Of a stretch of DNA of 64,000 nucleotides, positions 49,972-59,675 are shown piece after piece. Within the stretch, counting starts at the first letter, position 1. The number at the start of each line of letters is the position of its first letter. Below the pieces are notes generated by a model. The model was not told the DNA's origin. It did not search any database and worked only from the letters and a program-made list of their open reading frames with translations. The position numbers were made by a program, and so were the translations under genes. The stretch is taken from positions 40,176,001 through 40,240,000 of the forward strand of contig NC_088679.1 of assembly GCF_950023065.1 (NCBI RefSeq). Direction: 5' to 3'. The stretch is from Planococcus citri. Taxonomy: Eukaryota; Arthropoda; Insecta; Hemiptera; Pseudococcidae.

Positions 49972-52168
49972 ACCGATTATGCAGAAAAATGCATTCACAG
50001 AAGACTATATATGGATAGGTGACGGCATCGTACACTTTATCAGACGAGGAACGGTACGCAGAGCCGAACAACTACCAGAATATATAAGGGACCAGATCGA
50101 CATTAGAACATTACGAAAACTAGTTTGCAAAACCAACTTTCCAAAAAATGCCAAATACATATTGTCCGCAGGACAAATTGAATTTAATCACTTTAATGCG
50201 CCTACTGAAATGGTAAAAGACAAATTACGTTTAATCGTAAACACACTGCTAGAAAAAGGAGCGGAACGAATAATACTATTAATGCCAATAGCAAAACCAC
50301 CGAAAAAAGGTGAACAAGGCACGAGCCTACATCGATACAAAGAGTATCGCAAGATGTTCCAAGAAATAGCAGACGATCACCCTAGAGTGACATTTCATAA
50401 GCAAATAGCTTACGAATTTTTACGCACTGAAACAGTCGAAAGTAACAAAAAAGGATGGTTCATTCAACCCGAAGAATCACCAAAAAATGAGGTTATGCCG
50501 ATTGAGGCTACTTTTCACTATTGTCAAGAATACGACAGGTATTATCCTGACATGGCGATGTACCCCATAGTAATGGACCTATTATGCAAAATATTGCTAG
50601 ATGTAGACGATTCAGGCGAAGAAATGCCCAAAACAGGTAGTCTATTGAAAGAACCAATAAACTACGTACGAGAAAATAAATTCAGCGAATGCTGTACACA
50701 AAAAGCTCAAGACAAAATACAACTTAATCGCAACATGATGAAAACTTTAGTAGCTGTTTTAGCTCAAAAAGTAAGTATAGATCCAGCTACTGGAGAATAC
50801 ATGCGAAGAGAATTTCGATCACAAGAAAACGGAAAAGCCGAATTCGTAAGAATAACTTACGATCCACCTACAAAAAGTGCACAGCTTTCAAAACCCTACA
50901 ACGCAGAAACGGCAATCAAGCCGAGATCAAAGAAACATATCTTAGACGAAGAAAAACAAATCGAAGGTGAAGATAAAACCGACATAGAAAATGAGATAAA
51001 AACATTTGAGGTAAAATCCGTAAACATGAATGGTACTATACCACCGGACAAAATTTTACACTATGACTATTACGAATACGATTCGATACTTGGAATGAAA
51101 AAAATTAAAATAGACAACCTCGGAAATCGAGAAATTTACGAAGACAAAGCATTACAAATGGAACCTAACAATCGGTTAAATGAGGCAATATTAATGATGC
51201 CTGACATAATGGACTTAAATGATGTACAACTATCATTTGTAGACAATTTAAAAGACGATCCATGGATCAAAATATGTAGATATGAGCCAAACGAGGATGA
51301 AGAACATCCAAATCAAATCAAAAAGATTGAATTGACATTAGAGCAAAAAGCTTTAGACATTTTAGAATTTATGAAAACAAATGAGAGTGAAGCTCGTCAC
51401 GAAACAAATATACAACGACCAACAATAAACACAGAAGATTACTACTGCGCAATCCCCATATTTATAGACAATGTACCTATACCAGCTCAGCTGGACACGG
51501 GGGCATTGCCCAATGCAATGACAAAACCGGTAGTAGATTACCTAACAAGAGAGCATCCTCAATGGATCAAATACATAAAACTGGACCACCCAGTAAACTT
51601 AAAATTAGCTGATAATAAAATCATACGAGCAATGACACATATTGTAGAGGTATGTGTACGCATAGGCAACCACATGCTAACAATGCCATTTTTTATACTA
51701 GACACAGATGGATACAGCGTCATAATTGGTAGACTATCACTAAGGTACTTAGGTATAAAAATTGACTGTGAGCATGGTCAAGAACGAGCTATCTGCAACC
51801 CAAAGAATGGTATACCGTTCACAATACCCTTCCTCACAGAAGATGAACGTTTTGAACTAACACCTAGATTTGGTTATGGTAGCTTACCATTGAAAGCCAT
51901 GATGGTATGTCCACAAAATGTACATAGTACAGTACGAATGATAAAAAATCATACACAATACCTAGATGAAGATTGGGCTCACGAACAGGAAAAAGCCAGA
52001 GAGCTTTACAAGAAAAATATGAAAATAGACTTGAACAATCTTGTCATCAAAGGATGGATTACACTTGAAGAAGCAAATAATGCTTGGAAAGAAAAAGAAC
52101 CAGGGATGGAAGAGCCGGGAGCGAGCCGGAGCCAGAGTCTGAAAGAGCCGGATTTTTTGAGGAGCTAG
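49961..52168 (+). CDS. pol: Pro-pol, N-terminal part: SGNH-like domain plus aspartic protease (interrupted)
   Basis: The pro-pol frame is open from 49907 and is probably entered by -1 frameshifting; 49961 is its first ATG. Residues 16-215 have the strand-helix order of SGNH/GDSL hydrolases: a hydrophobic strand ending I-G-D-G (19-22), I-L-S-A-G-Q (67-72), a helix then R-I-I-L-L-M-P (103-109), and Y-Y-P-D near 191-194. The catalytic Ser is Gly, and the GxND and DxxH motifs are altered, so it is probably not an active esterase. Residues 215-500 are a charged linker. A retropepsin follows with D512-T-G-A and V-I-I-G-R at 587-591. From 52101 on the frame is MITE sequence and stops at 52168; the last 23 residues are not native. 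Confidence 0.85.
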   Translation: MLPPPIMQKNAFTEDYIWIGDGIVHFIRRGTVRRAEQLPEYIRDQIDIRTLRKLVCKTNFPKNAKYILSAGQIEFNHFNAPTEMVKDKLRLIVNTLLEKGAERIILLMPIAKPPKKGEQGTSLHRYKEYRKMFQEIADDHPRVTFHKQIAYEFLRTETVESNKKGWFIQPEESPKNEVMPIEATFHYCQEYDRYYPDMAMYPIVMDLLCKILLDVDDSGEEMPKTGSLLKEPINYVRENKFSECCTQKAQDKIQLNRNMMKTLVAVLAQKVSIDPATGEYMRREFRSQENGKAEFVRITYDPPTKSAQLSKPYNAETAIKPRSKKHILDEEKQIEGEDKTDIENEIKTFEVKSVNMNGTIPPDKILHYDYYEYDSILGMKKIKIDNLGNREIYEDKALQMEPNNRLNEAILMMPDIMDLNDVQLSFVDNLKDDPWIKICRYEPNEDEEHPNQIKKIELTLEQKALDILEFMKTNESEARHETNIQRPTINTEDYYCAIPIFIDNVPIPAQLDTGALPNAMTKPVVDYLTREHPQWIKYIKLDHPVNLKLADNKIIRAMTHIVEVCVRIGNHMLTMPFFILDTDGYSVIIGRLSLRYLGIKIDCEHGQERAICNPKNGIPFTIPFLTEDERFELTPRFGYGSLPLKAMMVCPQNVHSTVRMIKNHTQYLDEDWAHEQEKARELYKKNMKIDLNNLVIKGWITLEEANNAWKEKEPGMEEPGASRSQSLKEPDFLRS

Positions 52169-52766
52169 AGCCAGAGCCAAGAGCCAAATAAATGAAAGTG
52201 CAGAAAAACATCAAGAGCTCTCTTGCAAAAGAGCTCCTTATTTTACTCAAGAGAGCCATCATCATAAGGAGTCTTTAACCTGGAAAGAGCCAGAGCCGAG
52301 TAGGAGCCCACAAAATTTTGCAGGCTCTTTGGCTCCCAAAAACTGGCAAAAAGTAGAAAAAAAAGGGAAAAAATGCGCACAATTTTATCAAAAACTCAAC
52401 TTTTAACTCACATTTGTGAAGAAAATGAAAAATTTCTACGTTTGTTTTCTCATTGAGAAATAAAATGAAAATAAACGCAGTACATTTTCATTTTTTTCAT
52501 CGTTTTTCACGAATTTTAGCCAATTTTAAATTCTAATTTAAAGAGCCAAGAGCCAGAGCTGGAGCTGGAGTGGGAGCCCAGAAATTGGCAGAGGGAGCTG
52601 AGAGTCAAAGAGCGGAGTCAGAAAGAATTGAGGAGCGAGCAAGGAGCCAAAGAGCTCATGTAAAGAAAAAGAGCCAAGAGCCAAGAGCGAGCCAGAGCTA
52701 AAACTTGTGGAGAGCTGAGCCAGAGCCAAGAGCAGGAGCCCTGAAATCAAGGCTCTTCCATCCCTG
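52101..52766. mobile_element. hAT-like MITE inserted in pol
   Basis: 666 bp with inverted ends CAGGGATGGAAGAGCC and GGCTCTTCCATCCCTG (16 of 16), flanked by 8 bp repeats AAAAGAAC (52093-52100) and GAAAGAAC (52767-52774) that match at 7 of 8. CAGGG-type ends and an 8 bp duplication are hallmarks of hAT elements. Both subterminal regions are packed with a GAGCC(A/G)-type hexamer repeat around an AT-rich middle. No transposase. It breaks the pro-pol frame just before the reverse transcriptase domain. Confidence 0.88.
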
Positions 52767-55700
52767 GAAAGAACTAGAAGAATATTGTGACATTTTCAGT
52801 TTTAATGCTGGTAAATACAAGGGCGAACAAGTCCGATTCAAATTCATAAATAACATTAAAGAACCTGACTTGAAAAAATGGAGAGGAGAAAAATTCCGAC
52901 CCTCACAAAAGATAATTGAATCTTTACGACGAGCTATATCAAAAATGCTGAAATTAGGCATAATAAGGCCTTCAAGGTCAAACTACATAAACACCACAGC
53001 TCCAGTAATTAAAAAATCTGGAGACATACGTTTATGCCTAGACGCTGACGAATTAAACGCAGTTTTACAGAAAGTACTCACTGAACCAAGTCCGATAGAA
53101 TGGATAATTTACGAGAATACAAGTGACAAATATTTTTGTACTCTTGACTTTACGTCAGGATTTTGGCAACTTGTTCTACATGAAGCTTCACGAAAATTCA
53201 CAGCGTTCCAAGTATGCGGACAAGTTTATGAGTTTTGCAGACTCCCTTACGGTTTAAAAATATCAAGTGGAGAATTCGTCCACATGATGAACCAAGTTAT
53301 TCCTGACCAGAAAGGAATCACAAAATTCGTCGATGACGTGAAGGTATCTGGAGCTACATTCCAAGAAACACTAAAGAGACTACTCCATGTATTCGAGTGT
53401 ATTCGTGAAAACGGATTGAAATTAAATCCTACAAAAACACAATTTTTTCGCGAATATGCGGAGCACTTAGGATTTGTAATATCCAAAGACGAAATTTCCA
53501 AACAAAAGGATAAAGTTACCAAATTTATGGAATTTGTGGATAAACATACAAACAAAAAAGGTAAATTTAATATTACGACAGTAAAACAATTACTACAACT
53601 AATTGGACTGACAGGTCTTTACAGGAATTTTATTCCTAATTACATGCAATTATTGCGACCAATTTATAACCTGACTGTAGGTAAAAGTGCTAAAGATGGC
53701 AAAATACTGTGGGGCCCAGCCCAGGAAGAAGCTTTTGAAAAGCTAAAGACAGAATTCTGTGCAGACTTCACACTTAAGCCACCACCTCCTGACGTCGAGT
53801 TATACCTCGATACATACGTAAGTGAAGATGCTATGAACGCAGTTCTATTTTACATCACAAATAAAGACAAAGAAGACGAACAAAAGCATATATGCTTATT
53901 TGTATCGATCGCATTCGAAGCTCACCAAAAGAATTTTACACCTTTTGATAAGGATATGATGGCGCTAGTCCAAGTACTTAAACGCCTACAAATGTGGGTA
54001 TTCGGACGTGTAATTCACGTAAAGAAAAACCTATTAGCCACAATAAATAAATACAGAGACATGATGCAAACGCATCGCAAAGCAGCATATTGGATTACAA
54101 TGCTCAACTGCTTTGACCTACAATTTTCAATGACCAAATCAAATAGGATGCTCTATATGATGAGAGCACCTGAACTTGAAATAAAAAATTTCGAAACGAT
54201 GATTTCTACTTTTGACTTAAAATTTTTGGACGAAAATGTCCCAAGACTTTTTGACAAAATGTCAAACATATCTAAATATCAACAAACTGATGAAAATTGC
54301 ATCGCAATGATGAAAATAATGAAGGAATATATACCTGTAAAAAACAGGAAAGAAATAGAGAAAAAGAAACGACTATTAAATCGATACAAAATTGTACATC
54401 AATGCAATATAAATATCGGAGAATGTACAGAATCCGACACAGATGAAGAGATTCAAGACAATGTGAAGAAAAAAGAAATGCTGATGAAAAGACTAGAAGA
54501 CGATACATACGTCCCCTACTTGCCAACCGAACTTTTTTATGACACAGTCGACTTTTTACACACTGCCTATGGACACACTAGTGCAAATAAATTAGACGCA
54601 GCATTTCGTCGCATTTATTACCATCCAAAATCACTCGATTACATTCGAGAAATCACTAATGCATGTATAATATGCAAACTCAATAAAAATTACGCTCAGC
54701 CAAAAGTGCTTGAATTCGGAAAAATAGAAGCCTACTCAATGGGAGAGGTACTCTCTGTAGACATTTATGGACCAGTTCCAGCTATACAAGGGGCACCTCA
54801 ATACCTACTAGTTGTCAAAGACATATTTACAGGAAGAAATTGGCTAAAATCTATGCCTGAAATCAAAAAAGAAAACGTTTGTCGCGAGATGAAAATGGTC
54901 CTAGAATGGATAACCAGAATGGGCATCAAACCTAAGAAAGTAATCTCAGACAATGGGAAACAATTTATCAATGACGACTGGTACAACCTGCTGGAAGACA
55001 GGAATATAAAAGTGGCACACACGAATGCCTACAATCCACAATTGTCGTCGGTAGAGCGGACGATGAGAATTATTGGAGACAAACTCCGGACTAAAATCAA
55101 TAAATTACACGATCCCTTTACAACGCACATATGGTGGCATACATACGTTCAAGAAATTGAAGACGAAATAAATAATACACCAGGTCCATTTGGATTTAAA
55201 CCAAATGAGGCCTGGGGCATCCAAGACTGTATTACTGACAAAATGCCACACAAAGGAGCCAAGTACGATTTTAAACATAAACTGATAAAGTTGTTACATA
55301 AGTTAGCAAAGATTAAACTACCTTCGATGACAATCGAACAAAATCACAAAACAACATTAATCCCTGAAAAGGATGTATACTCGGATCCGGACGGCTATGC
55401 GAGAGTGACAGCTGATGGAGCCTGCTCCAAGAATGGAGACGAAGACGCCGTAGCAGGCATTGGAATTTGTTTTTCAATCGACAGTACAAAAAATATTTCA
55501 CAGAAATTGGAATTTGACGGTGAATTTAGTCTATCTAATAACTATGCCGAACTAAAGGCAATTATAGTCACACTAGAGACAATGTTAAAGAACAACTTTA
55601 AGAAAGTAAAATGCTTTTCGGACTCCAATTATGCGATCAAAGCATTAAACTATACTGTCACAAGATGGCAACAAAACAACTGGCTTAATTCTCGTAAGAA

Positions 55701-57567
55701 GCCAGTACACCACAAAATTTTATTTGAACGAATTTTGGAATTAGTGAAAAAATTCACAAGTGTACAGTTTATACACGTCTATGCTCGTAAAATCGAGTAC
55801 ACAAACGTAATCGCAGATCAATTGGCGAAAAAAGCAGTCTACACGACTGAACACATGAAGTCCAAAGTGGAATCAATGACTCCTTCTCAAATAATTGAGA
55901 ATTACATACGCGAAAGGCGTAGACTACAACGTATTGAAGAAGAATACAAATACAATAAGGAGCATCCTGATCCTACTATCTTGAAAAAAGGAGACATGGT
56001 TCTACTCACGAACCACAAACAATCCAGTAAGGACAAGTGTACTGGAGAAAAATTTTACCCTAAAAAAGTGGGTCCCTACCTAGTAATAAAACGTACAGGA
56101 ATAAATTCCTATTTACTAGAGCCCACAGACGACTCAAACATCAATCGTGTAGCCAACATAAGGCAACTCACTCTTTTCCTAACTCAAAAGGAGATCGATA
56201 GAATGGAAAAAGACGACAAGTTACATTCATACATTGATCAACGAAAAATGATTGACAAAATTAAAGACTTCCTAAACAAACATAAACATGATGATCAAAA
56301 ATCATCAACAACTGACTCGGAAGAGGACATGCTTGAAAGAATTCAAGGTATACCATTAGCTACTGATGCGGAAAAGAAAATTTTCCACGAAGGATCAAAA
56401 ATGGTCATAAAAAAACTTATTGACGTTGCTAGAGAGCAAAGACTTCAATTACGTAATAAAAAGAAATTAGAAGCGCAGCTTCAGCCCAAACGAACACAAA
56501 ATGAGGAAAAAGAAAGTACTCAGGACAAAAATTCGACAGACGAATCAAATGGGGCACAAAAAGCTCGTAAGCTACGCAAAAAATTATACAAAAAGCGTAA
56601 ACAAGAAAAATCAGACAATGAAGCTAAAAAAGCTGAAATTAAAAAGAAAAAGCGAGTAAAACTTGCAGCTAATTTTACGAATCAGCTTCCTAAGACTGAC
56701 GACGAATCAAAAAACGAAGTGGTAAAAAACCCTACTAAAAAGGAAATAAAACTACCTACAACTACTCAAAATCCAGGGGTACAAACCCCCCAACTCTCCA
56801 CAAGTGGAATCAAATTACGTCGATCAGAACGCATGGCCGCTTACAGGCAAAGAATGGGCCCTACAAAGCCTAAAAAACTTAAGAAAACACCAAACGTCAT
56901 AGACGTAGATGCTATCGACGTTGTTGATTACACTGATGCAGAATACATCAACTATTTTACACCGGATCCTTGTGAGCTAATCAAAGATGAAACGGAAATG
57001 TCATCTGACGAATCTGAGCTTGACAATAGCAGCGACGACGGTCAATCGATCATAATGTCGCTAACAGACGACGATGACGTAGATCAGTTAAAAACTGAAC
57101 AAGAAAAAGTATACGACGCATCGTCAGACAGTAGCTCTGAATCAGACTCAAAAGACAAGACCGAGAAACACAGCAAAAATGCGGAGCTGAAGAAAATTTC
57201 AATCCTAAAACGTCCTTCACAACAGGAAATAGAAAACATGATCAAAAGAGATCTCGACTTTGAACCTACAGAGGTCTACGATAAGGCTAGTGAAGCTGAA
57301 AAACACAAAATCAAACAAAAATTCATTGAAAATTACTCAAACTTATCAAAAAAGATGAGACCAAAATTAAACATATGCGTAAGCAAAATCGTAGGTGACG
57401 CTTCAGTAAAAAAATACTTAAGAGATCAAGCACAACTTGAAAGACTAAAGAACAAAGAAAACTACGAAAAACTACGCCAAGACATGGCGGAAAGACGAGA
57501 AAAACGAATGATACTGGAAAAAGCTAAGAAAAAGCTTAATGACCTACGAAAAAATGATGCTACGTAA
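52705..57567 (+). CDS. pol: Pol: RT, degenerate RNase H, integrase with inserted RNase H, GPY/F, long tail
   Basis: The native part starts after the MITE (52775); the upstream ATG is MITE DNA. Numbering is from 52705. RT: D148 in L-D-F-T-S-G and F-V-D-D (D210, D211). Connection/RNase H at about 365-500 lacks the usual catalytic set (T-D-H replaced by V-K-K, E by D). Integrase zinc finger H619, H624, C654, C657; core D686, D749, E784. Then about 895-1045 is an RNase H1-type domain with D904, E949, D973, D1038. Next comes the integrase GPY/F module (G1123-P-Y). The last ~440 residues are low-complexity, K/E-rich then acidic, with L-R-R-S-E-R near 1372. The family role is reverse transcription and integration of the element. 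The frame is otherwise intact. Confidence 0.9.
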   Translation: MWRAEPEPRAGALKSRLFHPWKELEEYCDIFSFNAGKYKGEQVRFKFINNIKEPDLKKWRGEKFRPSQKIIESLRRAISKMLKLGIIRPSRSNYINTTAPVIKKSGDIRLCLDADELNAVLQKVLTEPSPIEWIIYENTSDKYFCTLDFTSGFWQLVLHEASRKFTAFQVCGQVYEFCRLPYGLKISSGEFVHMMNQVIPDQKGITKFVDDVKVSGATFQETLKRLLHVFECIRENGLKLNPTKTQFFREYAEHLGFVISKDEISKQKDKVTKFMEFVDKHTNKKGKFNITTVKQLLQLIGLTGLYRNFIPNYMQLLRPIYNLTVGKSAKDGKILWGPAQEEAFEKLKTEFCADFTLKPPPPDVELYLDTYVSEDAMNAVLFYITNKDKEDEQKHICLFVSIAFEAHQKNFTPFDKDMMALVQVLKRLQMWVFGRVIHVKKNLLATINKYRDMMQTHRKAAYWITMLNCFDLQFSMTKSNRMLYMMRAPELEIKNFETMISTFDLKFLDENVPRLFDKMSNISKYQQTDENCIAMMKIMKEYIPVKNRKEIEKKKRLLNRYKIVHQCNINIGECTESDTDEEIQDNVKKKEMLMKRLEDDTYVPYLPTELFYDTVDFLHTAYGHTSANKLDAAFRRIYYHPKSLDYIREITNACIICKLNKNYAQPKVLEFGKIEAYSMGEVLSVDIYGPVPAIQGAPQYLLVVKDIFTGRNWLKSMPEIKKENVCREMKMVLEWITRMGIKPKKVISDNGKQFINDDWYNLLEDRNIKVAHTNAYNPQLSSVERTMRIIGDKLRTKINKLHDPFTTHIWWHTYVQEIEDEINNTPGPFGFKPNEAWGIQDCITDKMPHKGAKYDFKHKLIKLLHKLAKIKLPSMTIEQNHKTTLIPEKDVYSDPDGYARVTADGACSKNGDEDAVAGIGICFSIDSTKNISQKLEFDGEFSLSNNYAELKAIIVTLETMLKNNFKKVKCFSDSNYAIKALNYTVTRWQQNNWLNSRKKPVHHKILFERILELVKKFTSVQFIHVYARKIEYTNVIADQLAKKAVYTTEHMKSKVESMTPSQIIENYIRERRRLQRIEEEYKYNKEHPDPTILKKGDMVLLTNHKQSSKDKCTGEKFYPKKVGPYLVIKRTGINSYLLEPTDDSNINRVANIRQLTLFLTQKEIDRMEKDDKLHSYIDQRKMIDKIKDFLNKHKHDDQKSSTTDSEEDMLERIQGIPLATDAEKKIFHEGSKMVIKKLIDVAREQRLQLRNKKKLEAQLQPKRTQNEEKESTQDKNSTDESNGAQKARKLRKKLYKKRKQEKSDNEAKKAEIKKKKRVKLAANFTNQLPKTDDESKNEVVKNPTKKEIKLPTTTQNPGVQTPQLSTSGIKLRRSERMAAYRQRMGPTKPKKLKKTPNVIDVDAIDVVDYTDAEYINYFTPDPCELIKDETEMSSDESELDNSSDDGQSIIMSLTDDDDVDQLKTEQEKVYDASSDSSSESDSKDKTEKHSKNAELKKISILKRPSQQEIENMIKRDLDFEPTEVYDKASEAEKHKIKQKFIENYSNLSKKMRPKLNICVSKIVGDASVKKYLRDQAQLERLKNKENYEKLRQDMAERREKRMILEKAKKKLNDLRKNDAT

Positions 57568-58051
57568 ATAGTTTCGGAAAAATCGCGAAATTTCGACCAA
57601 ATAGGTAACATACCTACCTAACAAAAATATGCATAAAAAATTTTCTAGACAATTTTCATGTAATCACAACTACCGCATTTGACCACCGCAGTTGGAATTT
57701 TTTAATTCGGATTAAAATTCGCAAAGTAAATTTTTCCCTTGAAAATGAGGTAAATTCCCTCAGAGGGAAAAAGAGAAAAATATTTTTAATCAAATATCCG
57801 ACGAACGGAAAGTATTTCGATTTCGACGTGCATTTTTGATACTATTTCAAAGACGTAAAAATTGTGACAGAGTGCAAATAGACAAGTGCGATCAAGAAAG
57901 ATTCGAACGTGTTATAAAGTGACCTCGGGGAAAAGCTGATTTATTCGACGTGTTATCTGACGAAAAATTACGTGCAACGTACGACACGATGGCGAACTGA
58001 GACCAACAGTTTACGTTACGTATACGACGACGACGTCAAGAAGCCACGATA
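57568..58051 (+). other. Non-coding stretch after pol, with a purine tract
   Basis: Holds a 19-nt purine run (57762-57780, AGAGGGAAAAAGAGAAAAA) next to a TTCCCTC/GAGGGAA hairpin. It looks like a polypurine tract, but no LTR start follows, so it may be an internal tract or chance. Nothing else recognised. Confidence 0.45.
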
Positions 58052-58318
58052 ATGATTACCTTTTCGTGCGGTATGGCTTACGCAAGAGAAACGATACCAA
58101 TTCCAGTCTTCATTCGATGGACCAGGAATCTGGGAATCTTTCATGAACCAGAAATCTCACGTAATGGAGGATACTCCATCGCGGTACAACGAAGCAACCG
58201 TAACAACGATACGGTGGCGATTGTGGTCAAAATAAACGGTCAAGAGCGACGCAATCACCGAGTAACACTATCGACGATCCAGGAAATCTTCCAGGCGTTT
58301 GGCTTCGAAGGATTTTAG
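58052..58318 (+). CDS. Small ORF of unknown function (88 aa)
   Basis: 88 codons from ATG 58052 (a second in-frame ATG at 58073 would give 81). No family recognised. The C-terminal half alternates strand and helix: Y-S-I-A-V-Q-R, T-V-A-I-V-V-K-I-N-G, then T-I-Q-E-I-F-Q-A-F-G, and could be a small alpha-beta fold. Base composition is more coding-like than its flanks. The TAG stop is followed at once by GTACGT, a splice-donor consensus. It lies same-strand between pol and the RING ORF, so it may be an accessory gene of the retroelement. Chance cannot be excluded. Confidence 0.45.
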   Translation: MITFSCGMAYARETIPIPVFIRWTRNLGIFHEPEISRNGGYSIAVQRSNRNNDTVAIVVKINGQERRNHRVTLSTIQEIFQAFGFEGF

Positions 58319-59675
58319 GTACGTGGAACAAAATTTCCAAAGACAAAATTCTAACTCAGAGTCGCAGACTCAACATACTGCGACACAGTCGCTACTTTCA
58401 AAATTTTCAGCTAAAAAAGCTCAACTTACGATTAAATAAGATTGACTAGAATTTATTGGACTAGAATTAAGTTTGTAAAAGTTATTCTGAATAAAAATTT
58501 CATTTGACAAAAAACTAACGCGACTATTTATTAGGTAAAAACTTAAAATTAATTAACGAGATAACAAGGTAAGTACCGGTAAAGACACCTTAATTTGACT
58601 AGAACAAAACCGAATTTGAGAAATTCGCATCAAGACTACAAGTTCAATACGTAAGTATTAGGTACAAAATAGGTAAGTAATGCCTACGTGACTGAATAAT
58701 TAAATTCAATTACTCAAAACTATTATCGCATAGCGAAAACCTAAAAATTGACACTTCCAAAATTTTGAAACACTTTCGAACCAAAATTGAATTGTTACAG
58801 TGCTACAGACATCACTTTTCGTTTCGAAGTCAAAATTTTCCCAAAACCAACAAATGAACAAAATCAGACAAGTCTAATTCGTGGAATTCATCGAATACGA
58901 TGAAAGCGACGTTTGGCAACATAGCCAACACAAACCGATTCGATCGAGCTGATTGTATCAGCCAATTACATGACTAAATTTTTCACATAAAACAACAAGT
59001 TTTTATTAAAAATACAAAGCAAAGTAAAAATATTCTTATACTAAAAGATACACACAACCTTAAGGAACATTTCTGTCGAAACAGAATTTTCAAAAATTAA
59101 TTAGCAACTGAAATATGACGTAAAATTAATCGAAATCAAGCATAGCTTGACACGTTTGCGTTTGGACAGCAGAAATTCTTGGAACTTATCGTAGTTACCA
59201 CTACAAACACATCACTTACACAATCGGTTCGCAACCAGCCGCCCAACCGGCGCCATTTTCGCCAACCGAACGCTACGAACGTAGATGAAGTAGGTAGGTG
59301 GGGGACTCAGATAAGCCGAAACAACCGGCTGCAACGAGCGACACGCCGTACTTTGCGAACATTATTGTCTTGTTCTCCGTTCGAGTATGTGCTTGCTCGT
59401 GTACTTTTGCTAATTTCTGCTATTTAAAGTTGAAAGTTTTTTGTAAACGTGTCTTTTCTGACGTGTAATTGTGCGAATTACTTCGCGAACTGCGTTTTAC
59501 CGTGATTTATCGAAAAATCCAAACATTTTTCGCGACTTTATGCGAAAGGATTTCGGAATCCAAAGTGCGCTCGGTAGTGAGACGTGCGATTCAAGTCACG
59601 ATCATATTTTTGTGTAAAGTGCGATCTATTTAATACTCTTGAGCTCGAAAGCTTAACTTATAATCGTGAGTGCGA
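58319..59675 (+). other. Non-coding stretch between small ORFs
   Basis: AT-rich up to about 59200, then more GC (59230-59660), with a leader-like stretch before the next ORF. An open frame at 59179 lacks an ATG at its annotated start and shows no domain. No LTR or primer-binding site found that would mark the start of a separate element. Confidence 0.45.

Noticed and set aside
52705..52774. Apparent ATG start of the reverse transcriptase ORF
   Set aside because: These codons are MITE sequence; the native protein does not begin here.
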